DNA of 64,000 nt, taken from contig NC_079234.1 in the NCBI RefSeq assembly GCF_028502605.1, forward strand, positions 6,138,001 through 6,202,000. Direction: 5' to 3'. Under the pieces are notes generated by a model that saw only the letters and a program-made list of their open reading frames with translations, was not told the DNA's origin and did no database searches. Shown here one piece after another: positions 24,852 to 35,945 of the stretch. This DNA is from Trichoderma breve (taxonomy: Eukaryota; Ascomycota; Sordariomycetes; Hypocreales; Hypocreaceae). A program made the translations under genes and the position numbers. How positions within the stretch are numbered: position 1 is the stretch's first letter; each line of letters begins with the position of its first letter.

Positions 24852-25573
24852 GAGAGCTGAGACTCATAAGCGGAAGAATGTGCAACATGAAACTACCCCC
24901 TTGCTTAAGGTCGAAGCATTGCTCCTAATGGCGTGTTCGTGTTGGTAATAAATCAGCTACATATACTAGATCTCGAAACATTACTGCATTGCATTTGTAG
25001 AAAAACATTCCAAGCGCTCCGGGGGTATCACGGGGTCGGCAACGGTTGTAAACGGTAGGTCATTTCCCCAGACTAGCTAAACCTCTATCAGAGATACCCC
25101 ACATTCTGCATTTGCGAGATCAACGCGGGGTTGGAAAACCTGGGGTCGCGGATCGGTTCTGGCACTACCCGAGGCTGTTATCTCCCCGTAGCTGAATATG
25201 GAATGGTTCACGAAATGAATTTGTCACAGGCTTTCATAAAGTGGGAAGACATCTTCAATGTACACATCTACCAAGCCCATTGATGTCGATGAGCTTAGCG
25301 TAGTATAGTGTTAATGTATGGTAATACATCGAAGACAGAATTCGGGATGATGAAGTTCAAGTGCGGGCAGGTTCGGAAAGTAGTCGGATTAACAAAGTCA
25401 ACATCATGCCGGGCTACCTAGATGGGCCAATGTCTTCTTTCCAATAGCTCATCCTGTATATAATATAAGAAGCCAATATCGTCCGAAACACAAAGAGGAC
25501 TCAATTGCGAGAGAAATTTACGGCCAGTCATTACTTGATGTTCAAGGCGCATATACTTCTCATACTTTATAAC
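24852..25573. promoter_or_regulatory. Shared promoter of P450 and aldehyde dehydrogenase
   Basis: A TATATAAT box at 25457-25464 is suitably placed for the dehydrogenase. Several CGG or CCG triplets occur between 25015 and 25195, possible half sites for Zn2Cys6 regulators; triplets this short are weak evidence alone. Confidence 0.5.
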
Positions 25574-27349
25574 ATGGCCGAGTTTGCAAACATTGAGACA
25601 AGGCTCTTCATTAATGGAGAGTTTACACCCTCCATTCGAGGCAAGATCTTCAAGTTGATCAATCCGGCCACGGACAAGTTGACTGCAGAGATTTATGAAG
25701 GTGGGGCAGAAGACGTGGACATAGCTGTTCAGAGCGCTAAAAATGCGTTTCCTGCATGGGCTCAGGCTGAAGGTATTCCGCTATCCTTACCATAATTTTA
25801 GGATCTGACAGCTAATAGAATCATTTGCCAGCTTCCGACCGTCAGCGTATACTACAAAAGCTTGCGGATTTGGTAGAACAACATGCTGCTCATTTTGCTT
25901 ATCTCGATGCAATATCTATGGGGAAGCCCTTGTCGACATACACAGATCATACCTTAGCAGTGGCAACAATACGGTGTAAGTCCTTACCTGATATGTATTG
26001 TAAATGAAGATGGTCTGTTCTCTAATTTGTTTCTATGACAAGACTTTGTCGGGAAAGCGTACGATGTCCACGGCATCACGTCTCTTGGCTCAAAAGACCA
26101 CCTCAACATTTCCTTACGACAGCCTTACGGAGTTACAGGCGCCATTATCCCTTGGAAGTGAGAGATTCCCTTAAGCGCAGTGGATAGTAAATATTGATGA
26201 GAAATGACTAATTGAAACTGATACGTTTGATATAGTGTCCCTCTAGTCATGCTTGCTTTCAAAGTTGCGCCGGCTCTAATGGCTGGCAATACAATGGTTT
26301 TGAAATCGTCTGAAAGGGCCCCTCTCAGTCCCCTGTTATTTGCGCGCCTTGCAAAAGAGGCAGGGCTACCACCTGGTGTCCTGAATGTGCTTTCAGGATT
26401 TGGAAATCCATGTGGAGACGCTATTGCTCGTCATATGGAAATTCGGAAAATCTCTTTCACTGGCAGCCACGCTACTGGCAAAATTGTCCAACGAGCTGCA
26501 GCCGAATCAAATCTGAAGGTATGCACGTTGGAACTCGGGTAAGTCACATTTGGATATTGAATTTGAAGAGTCTGGAGGACCGATATTGACTCATTCCTTC
26601 AGAGGGAAGAGTCCTCTGATTGTATTTGAGGACGCAGATCTGGAAAAGGCAGCAGCAGCGGCCGCGTTTAGCATTACGTTCAACTCTGGTCAGATTTGTA
26701 TGGCATGTACGAGAGTCTACGTGCATACAGGTGTGGCTAATCGCTTCATTGAACTTTACAAAGCCAACATTTTGAAGATTATGGGAAAGATTGGGGATCC
26801 TCTTGAGACTACTACCACTTTTGGACCCCAGGCGGACAGACAACAATACGATAACATTTCGAAGGTACTTCAAAAGGCAGCAGATGATGGCCTTGAATTT
26901 ATCCTAGGGGGACGTCCCCTAGAAGGAAAAGGTTGCTTCATTCCGCCGGCTGTTGTATTACATCCACCAGGGCAAAGCGATATTATGAAAAAAGAGATAT
27001 TTGGGTAAGATTGTTCTTTTATATCGCTAAAAGAAATGTAGCTGACAGAATATACTCCAGTGCAATCTCTTGTGTGAGCACTTTTACAAATGAGGAAGAT
27101 GTATTAGCCAGAGCAAATGACACGGAGTACGGGCTATATGCAAGTGTTTTTACGCGTGACTTGAATAGAGCGATTAGGATAGCAAAGGGATTTGAGGCGG
27201 GTGCAGTTGGAGTCAACACTGCTTCACCTTACTATAGTCAAGACTTGCCACTTGGAGGCTATAAAAGCTCCGGAAGTGGGAGAGAACTTGGTCAAGAAGG
27301 CCTTGAGTCCTGGACTGAAGTCAAGTCTGTGTATATTGATCTGACATGA
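25574..27349 (+). CDS. NAD(P)-dependent aldehyde dehydrogenase, six exons
   Basis: Exons 25574-25772, 25832-25975, 26043-26157, 26236-26538, 26603-27004 and 27061-27349 give 483 residues, normal for the family. Motifs are PWNVPLVM (cofactor site Asn), FTGSHATG (Rossmann loop), the general base E252 in LELGGKSP and the nucleophile C286 in SGQIC, 34 residues apart as expected. The C-terminus has GGYKSSGSGRELG. All five introns are 56-78 bases and phase-consistent. An in-frame ATG at 25538 could add 12 residues. The enzyme should oxidise an aldehyde to its acid in the cytosol. Beside the P450s and the gentisate dioxygenase, an aromatic aldehyde is a reasonable substrate guess. It is intact, unlike the truncated relative at 51109. 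Confidence 0.93.
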
Positions 27350-27673
27350 ATGCTTTTGTATAACCTTATTTGGTATATATATATATTTCTTGACTACTCT
27401 GGTTTATAGTAAATGGATCTAAGATTGGCAGTAATAGTAGACTGCTTCCTACGGTGCTACGGACCTTTTGTAGCCGCATAAGCAAAAGTGTATACATTTT
27501 CTTACAACGTACCGCAAATATTTTCCTTCTCATTGAACTGTTGAATGGTCATACTGGCATGATATCGAAGTAAATAAGAATATTCTATTCACACAAAAAG
27601 TTCCGATCAATGGGACTAAATTGGCCGGAAGCTGACTAAAAGCCTATCCATAATATTGTTGTTGTAGACACAT

Positions 27674-29769
27674 CTATTTCCTTTCTACAAGATGCACCAA
27701 TAATTTTGCACCGACTGGTGCGGCATTGAACGTGTCATACTGAACCATATCTTCCATCTTCATTGAAGAATCAAGACTAACATTGAACCTCCGGAAAAAT
27801 GATGCCGTCAGTATGCGAAGTTCCATTTCGGCGAGACTTACAAGTAGCGGGTCAGTGAATGCTCCTCAGAATATATTCGGTAAGAACTTACTTTAGTCCA
27901 ATGCATTTTCGAGGCCCTAAGGAAAAGGGGGTGAATGCCTCCTTTAGTGGTGTAGGATCATCTACCAACCATCTTTCGGGAATAAATTTGTCTGCTTGAG
28001 GAAAGACATCTTCACAACGGTGGGTGGTATAATTTTGGGTGCCAACAATAGTCTATAACACCTATTAGCTGATAGTTAACATGACTCCGATTTGGCGACA
28101 TTCGTACCCCTTTGGGTATAGTCATATTGGCAACAGTCGTGTTTTCTATTGATGTACGAGGCAATATAGCAATTGTTGATGGATAAAGCCTCATTGTTTC
28201 ATATATAACAGCATTGAGGTACGGCAGCTTATTACAAGTCTGTCGCTGAGCATTAGCACCACAACCAAGACATGCTTTGCGGTAAGATAATCCTTACGAG
28301 GTAGTCAGAAATAGTTGACGTATCTGGAAAACATTTATCCAATTCCTCTTGCAGCCGTCGAATGATATCTGGCTGCTGAGCCGTAGCCCAAACAAGATAA
28401 ACAAAAGTGTTGGCAGTTGTGCCGCTACCTCCAAACCTATAAGTCTTTAAGTCAGTCAAGGGGGCATTATATGAAGATGAAACACCACGAACATTCCGCT
28501 CATGCATTCTTCTGCAAGGATAGAGTCTGTGAGTAAAGGACGTGACTTCCCATCTCCAGTCTCCAGAACACGGCTTAGAAATGCTGTCTTAGTCCCATTA
28601 GCCCTACATGAGTTGACAATGCCTATCGCCATCTGGGTGTAACTGGTTAGCAGCTACTCGAGCAAACGCAAGTTAGGATTCCATGCCTTTTTCCACGCAT
28701 GGACTTTACGAAAGTAGGACCCTATGTATCCTGGAACGTAAATACCCCAATTCTCAAGCAGTGGAACAAACTCTTTCTAGTATACTCGTTAGCCAGTATA
28801 ATGCAAATGGAATACAAGAAACTAACATAAATATAGATAAGCTTCCATGCGCGCATGTATTGCATTACCTCGCTTTCCACGCCTGTCTTGACGGTTCCTG
28901 GGTCAACATCAAACATGAGGTGATCTATGTATGTGATAGTTAGCATGCAACAAATGTAACTAAATCGTGGTCGATCTTGATACAACATACAGACAGTGTC
29001 AAATCCAAGCATGTGCGTCCAGCGGAAGATGTCAACTGCTGAATCACTGGTGGACGCAATTTTGGCCCATTGATCTAGGACAGTATATATCTTTGACGCT
29101 ACTTTGGGCTCAAAATCTCGCATTGCGCTTTGAGAGAATCCACGAGAGAGCAGTTTCCGTCGCTGAGAGTGGGCCTCCGGATCACTATTTGAGAATTTAG
29201 AGTCAATTCATCATCATTTATACGGGCTCGGCGTGAAATAATACGTGAAACTCAGTAGATGCTCTTCGTGGTAGATTCTTTTTGCTCGCTTGCGACAGGT
29301 TAGGCTAGCTTCTAGGACCACGTTCTATATCGTTCGAAAAGAGCTCACATAAAATCCTCCTTCTTTGACGAATGCTTTTGACGTATAAATATCGCGTAAT
29401 GCTGAAGGGTCGCTGAAGGACAGCATGTTGGGCCCAATACGAACGACTGGGCCTATGAAGGCTTAGCAACCACTTCAAAATCTCCAGCGCCTGTAAAAAT
29501 GATAGTCCAATACCGTAATGAATGTGGGCTTCATGAATCTTATGCGCTTTGCGCCCATAAAAGTTTTGCACTCGTGCCCAAGCACCAGAAACCTTTGCCA
29601 ATAAGGGTCCCGGAAATCGTCGCAGAGGGTGAAAAAATAGGTTGTATATAACGCAAAAGAGAGTATAACTGCAGAGTGAGATGGCAATCATAGATGCAAG
29701 AGCCGCGGTTTGTGTTGCGACTGGAAGGGACTGAAAGGAAATGACCGCCATTTTTATTGGAGATGACAT
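27674..29769 (-). CDS. Cytochrome P450, eleven exons, one junction uncertain
   Basis: Exons are 29769-29514, 29452-29349, 29288-29245, 29184-28991, 28924-28827, 28776-28687, 28632-28493, 28436-28298, 28239-28108, 28052-27892 and 27836-27674, giving 506 residues. Motifs are FHPLRRFPGPLLAK after the anchor, FYRAKRIYHEEHLL, FGGSGTT at 310-316, E369-x2-R372 (YETMR), IPKGTIVGTQNYTTHR, and the haem loop FSLGPRKCIGLN with C449. The sixth intron has no good GT donor in frame. A GC donor at 28686 with branch CTAAC and CAG acceptor gives an open frame; otherwise a TAG interrupts the gene. Ten introns in 2.1 kb is dense. It is divergent from the gentisate dioxygenase, so it is the best candidate for the hydroxylation making gentisate, such as of a hydroxybenzoate (inference). 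Confidence 0.85.
28633..28686 (-). other. Candidate GC-AG intron in the second P450
   Basis: Donor AAG|GCATGG, branch CTAAC and acceptor ACCCAG. It removes an in-frame TAG and joins exons in phase 0. The donor is weaker than the standard GCAAGT, so a damaged GT donor is an alternative. Confidence 0.4.
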
Positions 29770-30565
29770 TTTCCTATTGTAAAACGAGCTGCACAGCTGC
29801 ATCGCGTTACAGCAAAACACTTCGGGCGATGAATATGTGAGCATTGATATATTGAACAGAATCAATTGATCTTATCTGTCTAGTCATACACTTCGATATC
29901 AAGGTTCGACTCAGCGGCATGTGGCAATCTGATGCCATTATGTCGGGATGGAACCGATCTTCAGGCAAAGCAGTTAGCCTTCATAGGGCCAAATGCACCG
30001 CACTACCGGAGCTCACCTACAGATGTGGGCCTGTCGGCAAGTTGGTTCACATCTCCCCGAGATGTATGAATTCCGATATTCTAGTAGCATAGTTCAGGAC
30101 TCGTAAAGCAACAGGGTTACAACATACATGCGAAGGAAATACCGCAGCCGAGATCTTTGGATCTCTCTCGAGGAAAAGCGTAGTACTCCGCGAACTAAGA
30201 CTTCCACCACGGGATGTCCTTCAAACATGCACCTCCCCCCCTCTGATGTTCCGTGAAGCTAGGCAAAGACCAATGGCCCCCGTGTTCCTCTTTCGGCCTG
30301 GATCCCGGGTTCCGGAATATGGGTGATAACATGGTCATATCTACTATTCTTGCTGTCCGCACATGTTGATCAGGTCGAAAGCACATATTGTTTGTACATT
30401 TATGTAGATTTGCGACACGGTTAAATATCTCTGTGTTTTAAAACATTTTATGACCTACTTGCCTTTGCACAATTCTTGCGGTAATTCAAGACTCTTCAAT
30501 CTCTACGCGCTTGCGACAAAGGAAGCTGGTTGATCCAGAAAAGCGATATACGACTCGTGAACAAG
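29770..30565. promoter_or_regulatory. Shared promoter of P450 and gentisate dioxygenase
   Basis: About 0.8 kb between divergent starts. It contains a TTCCGGAA palindrome near 30310 and CGG/CCG triplets around 30170-30320. No TATA box is obvious. Confidence 0.5.
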
Positions 30566-31552
30566 ATGACTGCAACTCCAGTCAACCAAAATAACGCTGA
30601 TAATGATGAATTGGCTCTTAATGATTATCTCCAGAGTCTGTCCAAGATGAATGCCACACCTTTGTGGACGGCCATGGACAAGATGGTGCCGCCATATCCG
30701 AAGCCAAGAGCGGCCCCTACAATCTGGGCGTATTCAGTGATGCGGCCAGCTTTGATGCATGCAGCCTCGATAGTTGGAGCTGAGGAGGCCGAACGACGTG
30801 TTCTGGTGTTAGTAAACGAGGCTATGGCTGCGCCCTACACAACAGACACCATTTATGCTGGGCTGCAGATCGTTCTGCCGGGAGAGACTGCTCCGGCGCA
30901 CCGTCATCGCGCTTTCGCCCTGCGATTCATCATCGAAGGAACCGGTGGCTTCACCGCTATAGAAGGAGAGAGAATTGATATGCACAGAGGAGATGTCGTC
31001 TTAACACCCAGTTGGCAGTGGCACGACCATGGGAATGAAGGAAGCGATCCTGTCATATGGCTTGATGGCCTTGACTTGCCATTGTGGCAGCATATTCCCA
31101 TCAATTTTGTCGATCAATATACTGAGCCACGTTATCCAAGTGAGCCGGCTCCAGACAGTGCTGCAAGGATACCATGGAAAATTGTTGCTGAGGCGCTTGA
31201 CGAACAAAGGATTCCACACGCCATATATCAGTATCATCTTCCCGACGGATCACACCTTTCTAAAACAATCTCCGCGCAGGCTGAGCGAGTCGAGGCAGGC
31301 CATACAACTACAACATCTTGCAAAGTGCTATCTTATATCTACCATGTATATAGTGGACAAGGTTTTTCTATGATCAAAACACCCAATGAGGCGACGGCGA
31401 AGAGGCTTGATTGGACTGAGAAGGATACGTTTGCTGTTCCTGCTTGGAGTGAAGTCTCTCACACTTGTACTATGGATTCTGGGGCTGTTTATCTTTTTGC
31501 ACTTAATGATAGGCCGATGATTGAATCGTTGACCTTTTTGAATAAGCCATAA
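30566..31552 (+). CDS. Gentisate 1,2-dioxygenase
   Basis: A single exon of 328 residues starting at the ATG of MTATPVNQNN. This bicupin has YAGLQIVLPGETAPAHRHRA in the first cupin, with iron ligands H112 and H114, and the second motif MHRGDVVLTPSWQWHDHG with H153. FALRFIIEGTGGFTAIEGER is also characteristic of gentisate and 1-hydroxy-2-naphthoate dioxygenases. The second cupin (GAVYLFALNDRP) lacks the histidines, as usual in the family. It opens the gentisate ring with O2 to give maleylpyruvate in the cytosol, using Fe(II). It is divergent from the P450 at 27674 and convergent with the GFA and FAH genes, which fit the next steps. A salicylate-cleaving relative is possible but less likely. Confidence 0.93.
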   Translation: MTATPVNQNNADNDELALNDYLQSLSKMNATPLWTAMDKMVPPYPKPRAAPTIWAYSVMRPALMHAASIVGAEEAERRVLVLVNEAMAAPYTTDTIYAGLQIVLPGETAPAHRHRAFALRFIIEGTGGFTAIEGERIDMHRGDVVLTPSWQWHDHGNEGSDPVIWLDGLDLPLWQHIPINFVDQYTEPRYPSEPAPDSAARIPWKIVAEALDEQRIPHAIYQYHLPDGSHLSKTISAQAERVEAGHTTTTSCKVLSYIYHVYSGQGFSMIKTPNEATAKRLDWTEKDTFAVPAWSEVSHTCTMDSGAVYLFALNDRPMIESLTFLNKP

Positions 31553-31658
31553 GTTATTTGAGCTAGCTAAGTCGGAAATATCAACATGCACCAGCCTGTG
31601 CCAGAGAAGCATATCATGTTAGGTCCCTTATAATTAGCATATGACATAGCAGCCAAGT

Positions 31659-32179
31659 TTATCTTAATTTCCCATCCAAGGTATGTTTCATCCAACTCGG
31701 TTGACAGTCCGCAAACAATGCCGCTTGAGGTTGCCACTGTTCAAGCCTGTTGTAAATTAGCACTTCCTTTCATCCTGCCTGGCAACATTGCAACTTACCC
31801 TCCATTGACCAACGAGGTTCGTACCATTATCTTCAAACCTTGATGATGCATTGGTATAGTCCACAGGGTACAACCACATTGGCGGCAGAAGACTTTATGC
31901 TTTTCGAAGCCACTTTGTGTTTGGCTAATGATCCAAACGGCCTGAGCATTCTGGGGATCTTTGACAGTAATCTTGCTCACGTCGTATTTGGCGACCTATA
32001 AGAATAAGCAATTGACTCTGGGTTAACGGGGCCCTGACATGACATACAAGTTGATATGGTCCACCAGAATTCTTTGCGCAGTCGAGACAGTAACAACTGA
32101 ATACTTTTTCAGGCTCACCTTCAATGTCAAACGTTATTGAGTCGCAGAGACATGAGCCGTGATAGATTACGGGGACCAT
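31659..32179 (-). CDS. GFA-type zinc protein, candidate maleylpyruvate isomerase
   Basis: Exons 32179-32048, 31995-31799 and 31746-31659 give 138 residues; an in-frame ATG at 32221 could add 14. Zinc ligands typical of the glutathione-dependent formaldehyde-activating (GFA/CENP-V) fold are visible: C10 and C12 (SCLC), C29, C31 and C34 (CYCLDC), and C81, C84 and C86 (CRQCGC). The family binds glutathione adducts. Its position between the gentisate dioxygenase and the FAH-type hydrolase suggests it handles the glutathione-dependent cis-trans isomerisation of maleylpyruvate. I recall a similar trio in the gentisate cluster of a yeast (Candida parapsilosis), where a GFA gene lies beside GDX and FPH genes. 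The activity is inference and has not been read from residues. Confidence 0.88.
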
Positions 32180-32448
32180 TGTAGCTTTCACCGTTGCCGA
32201 TACACTTGTGCTTAGAAGCATACTCTGAGGCACATGGCGTTTCAACGGGTGATGTAAATTACTTATATATTCAGATCTCTGTAGGCTTATCTCGCCAATA
32301 GTGGGGGTTTTTCCATGCCTCTTCATTGTTAGAGCCCCCAATTTCGGGATGACTACCGAATATACGGACCATGTCCATGTAAATGATTCGATTGCGATTG
32401 TAAGTTAAGTGCAGTCCTAACTACGGCCCATACAAAACTCCCAGCTGC

Positions 32449-33379
32449 TTATGCCCAAACCATTTTATTCCGCACGCTGCCAAGATGCTCAATTGACACT
32501 TTGACGACATCACCATTTTTCAGATAACGAGGTTCCGGCTTCATCCCCATGCCTACTCCAGCAGGAGTGCCTGTCATAATGACTGTACCCTGTTCCAAGG
32601 TCGTGCCTTGGCTCACGAAGCTGATTATCTCTTTGACGCCAAAGAGGAGGTCACTAGTTGAACTATCCTGTCTTAGCTCCTCGTTTACCCATGTTTGAAG
32701 GCGCAGATTGCTGGCATCACCAACAAGCTTCGGCGAGACAATCATGGGCCCCAAAGGCGCGTATTTATCGAAGCCTTTGCTAAAGCACCACTGAGGGACG
32801 CCACCAGCATATTCAGGATCGCGCTGCCAAGTCCTTGCTGACACATCGTTGGATACCACGTATCCCGCTACATATTCCAGAGCATCTTCCTTGTCGATAT
32901 CTTTGCCCGTTTTAGCTATCACAATTGAGAGCTCTCCTTCGTAGTCGCATTGATTATCCTGCGCTAATTTCGGTATAGGTATTTCTTCGGTGCTTGAGGC
33001 AACACAGTTGGAGGGCTTGATAAAAATTGACGGATATGGAGGTGGTTTCCGACCCCCTTCTTTGACTTTTTTAAGATGTCAGTAGTGAATGACTAAGATG
33101 TATTTTACATGTTCACTTACTATGTGTGATGTAGTTCAGTCCCACGCATTTTATAATGGGAACATCCTCGGGCCTTAATACTGGTAGAACTTGTCTTACT
33201 TGTCGCAAAGGTCCGGCTTTCGATGCAAGATTGAAAGGCGAGCTACCGTTCAAGACACGTGCAAAAAGCTCTCCATTCTCTAAAAGCCTTGACAAGTCGT
33301 CTACGCTCTCAATCTGTGGGTCTCCATACAACTTGTTGCCGTCAATGTCTTCAAAGCGAATTAACCTTAGAAATGACAT
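32449..33379 (-). CDS. Fumarylacetoacetate hydrolase family protein, likely fumarylpyruvate hydrolase
   Basis: Two exons, 33379-33121 and 33065-32449, with a 55-base intron (GTAAGT donor, TACTGAC branch) give 291 residues. Catalytic and metal motifs are visible: KEGGRKPPPYPSIFIKPS, the metal ligands E129 and E131 in DYEGELSIV, SNDVSARTWQ, and TGTPAGVGMG near the C-terminus. The single-domain length fits fumarylpyruvate hydrolases and acylpyruvases rather than full two-domain FAH. In context it should split fumarylpyruvate into fumarate and pyruvate, feeding central metabolism. It runs in the same direction as the GFA gene with about 270 bases between, so the two may be co-regulated but not co-transcribed. 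Confidence 0.92.
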
Positions 33380-34727
33380 GTTGTATAATTGAGTATGTAA
33401 TTTATTTGCGGTTGGGTTTCTTCTGAAAATGGCAGAATAGGGTAGGTTTATAATCACTGCTGGCACATGCTGAATTCAGTCACCTATTGGAATTCTTCAT
33501 GTAATAAAAGGCTCTACCCAGTAAATTTGCATTTCAACGTCAAGGCTTTTCGCAACATAGAGTATGCAATAGTTGTGTTAGAGCAGATCACTCCGGAACC
33601 CATTCCGTTCTGAACAGATTTCCACGGGTCGCGTTTCCGAGCTCTGCTTTCGGGATCAGTACCGGCGGGGAAAGCTCGGAGTAGGTCAGAGTTCGGGCTG
33701 TTCTGCATGTTGTTCCGCGACATTGAACCGAAGCAGCCGACGTTGCCTCTACCGAAGATCTAGAATGGAATTTCCACAGAGTAATCCTTATGTATATACC
33801 AAACAGGTAAGTGAATGTTAACTATAAGTTCAGAGAAAGCACATCAAGTGGTTGCCTCTAGGTACACTCCAACTTGCTCGCAGATAGTAAGTCAAATTAA
33901 GGAAACCCATATACAAGAGGACTTGATCACTAGATTCATCTGGCTTGCTTTAAAATAAGAGGCAACGCATACTCTTACAATAGAATAGAACACTGACCTA
34001 CTATTCTGTCCCTAATTAACTACGATTTGACTAATTATACGAAAGACAATTGGTCTTAGATGCAAAAACTACTGAACCGTTTAATAGTTTGCACTGGGAA
34101 CAAATGGAAAGCTTATCAATAAGCAGCACTTCCATGTATAATCATATCTTCTTATAAGTTAACCCTACCAAGAACCGGCTACTCGTGACGACTGTGCTCT
34201 TCGTTCAACCAATGCCGCCTAGTAGATAAATGCAATCATTGTGCTCACAATTTAGGCTCATTACCATGCTCTGGTCTTTCTTTGGTATAGCTGCTGCTAT
34301 CAGAGACTTAGAAATCCCTTCTGGGCCATTGTGCATATTAAAGAGACTAATATATGATCTAAGTATCTCTTGTGCTCGGATAAAGTTGTGAATCCGGGGA
34401 TAGCTCCGGTCGCCATTTGGTCTTGGCAAGGTAGCATGGCTAAATAACCCTTGACTCATCTCCGCTTCATGCATTATGGGGATCATATATGGAACGGATA
34501 CGGCTCATCTTCAAAACTCCGTGCAAGCAAGAACGGAGAGATTTCCTTCCTACTCTTGAGTAGTAGGAGCATATGTTGATGATTGGTCAAATAGTGTTAC
34601 GAAAGAATTATGGTAGGAGAGTCTTAAAAGCATGAAAAAGCCCACCTTTGCTCTGTTCACCTGCGTCTTCCCTTACGCTACATAAATCTCTATCTCAAAC
34701 CTTTTGAATCGTTGAGACAAGGTCAAT
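33380..34727. other. Long divergent intergenic region
   Basis: Lies between the FAH and lipase starts. ATG frames of 69 codons (33514-33723, minus) and 93 codons (34205-34486, minus) lack domains, introns or codon evidence and are left uncalled. Confidence 0.4.
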
Positions 34728-35945
34728 ATGTTATTTGCAAGCACGCTTTTGGTGTTTCTTAATGCGTTGTCTATCACGGCCATGGCAACGCGGAAACATG
34801 ATACGCAACCTATGCCACCACAAGACGACCCATGGTACACAGCACCATACAACTATGAATACAAACAGCCAGGTACAATTTTGCGCATTCGTGCTGCACC
34901 TGGAAACTTGTCTAGTGTGATGACCAACGCAACGGCCGCCTTCAACATTCTCTACCGCACCACAGACAGTCGTCATCTTCCGTCTTGGGCTGTTACAACA
35001 CTATTCATCCCCAAACATCCAAAGGATGTGCTGCTCTCTTACCAGATTCCATACGACTCTGTTGACCTCACCTTCAGTCCATCCTACCAGTTATATCAAG
35101 ATCCTCCATCTGACATCAGTCGTGCCCTCGGCCTCGGTTGGTATGTCAACGTACCAGACTACGAGGGACCATTGGGCTCTTTTACAGCTGGAGTCATGTC
35201 TGGCCATGCCACCCTTGATTCTATCCGAGCTGTGAAAGCCGCAGCATTTGGCCTTACTGCTAATGCCAAGTACGCCATGTGGGGATACTCAGGCGGTGCC
35301 TTGGCAAGTGAATGGGCTGCAGAACTCCAACTTCAGTATGCACCAGAACTGAAATTTAGTGGCGCTGCATTGGGTGGCCTTACACCAAATGTCACCTCTG
35401 TTATGTTGGCAGTTTCAGGAAAGCCCGCTGCCGGATTGATCCCTCTGGCAATGCTGGGCCTGACAAGTCAATTTCCCGAGGCTGAGAGATATTTGCTTTC
35501 CAGACTTAAGAAGCAGGGTGCCTTCAATAGGGACGGATTTCTGAAAGCACGAAACTACTCCAGTGTGCAAGCTGTTGCTGCGTTTGCCAATCAAGACATA
35601 GCGGACTATTTTATTGGTGGCTTTTCCGATATCATGGCGCCGCCAATTAAGTCTGTTACAACAAGTGACGGCCAGATGGGATACCATGGTGTTCCCCAGA
35701 TGCCCCTGTATGTCTACAAGGCGGTGCACGACGAAGTGAGCCCTACTGTTGATACAGATTCTTTGGTCAGCAAGTACTGCAAGATCAATGTGGCGATTAC
35801 CTATGTTCGAAACCCTCTGGGTGGGCATTTTGATGAATGGACAGCAGGTGTGCCTGGAGCTATGGACTTTCTCCAAGCTATTTTAACAGGAACCTACGAC
35901 AACACTGGGTGCAAGATCATTGAAATTGCATCAAGTTCTGGCTAA
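34728..35945 (+). CDS. Secreted lipase of the fungal LIP family
   Basis: A single-exon gene of 405 residues. A signal peptide is clear (MLFASTLLVFLNALSITAMA). The alpha/beta hydrolase nucleophile is S188 in WGYSGG; the Asp is likely in AVHDEVSP and the His is in GGHFDEW near the C-terminus. The layout, with DVLLSYQIPYD and GLGWYVNVPDYEGP, is typical of secretory lipases (PF03583) described from Candida. It should hydrolyse triacylglycerol or esters outside the cell. Several N-x-S/T glycosylation sites are visible. Its link to the aromatic genes may be only physical, although ester hydrolysis could release phenolic acids. Confidence 0.93.
   Translation: MLFASTLLVFLNALSITAMATRKHDTQPMPPQDDPWYTAPYNYEYKQPGTILRIRAAPGNLSSVMTNATAAFNILYRTTDSRHLPSWAVTTLFIPKHPKDVLLSYQIPYDSVDLTFSPSYQLYQDPPSDISRALGLGWYVNVPDYEGPLGSFTAGVMSGHATLDSIRAVKAAAFGLTANAKYAMWGYSGGALASEWAAELQLQYAPELKFSGAALGGLTPNVTSVMLAVSGKPAAGLIPLAMLGLTSQFPEAERYLLSRLKKQGAFNRDGFLKARNYSSVQAVAAFANQDIADYFIGGFSDIMAPPIKSVTTSDGQMGYHGVPQMPLYVYKAVHDEVSPTVDTDSLVSKYCKINVAITYVRNPLGGHFDEWTAGVPGAMDFLQAILTGTYDNTGCKIIEIASSSG

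Noticed and set aside
34205..34486. 93-codon minus-strand ATG frame in the FAH-lipase gap
   Set aside because: No motif, no splice partner; cannot be told from chance.
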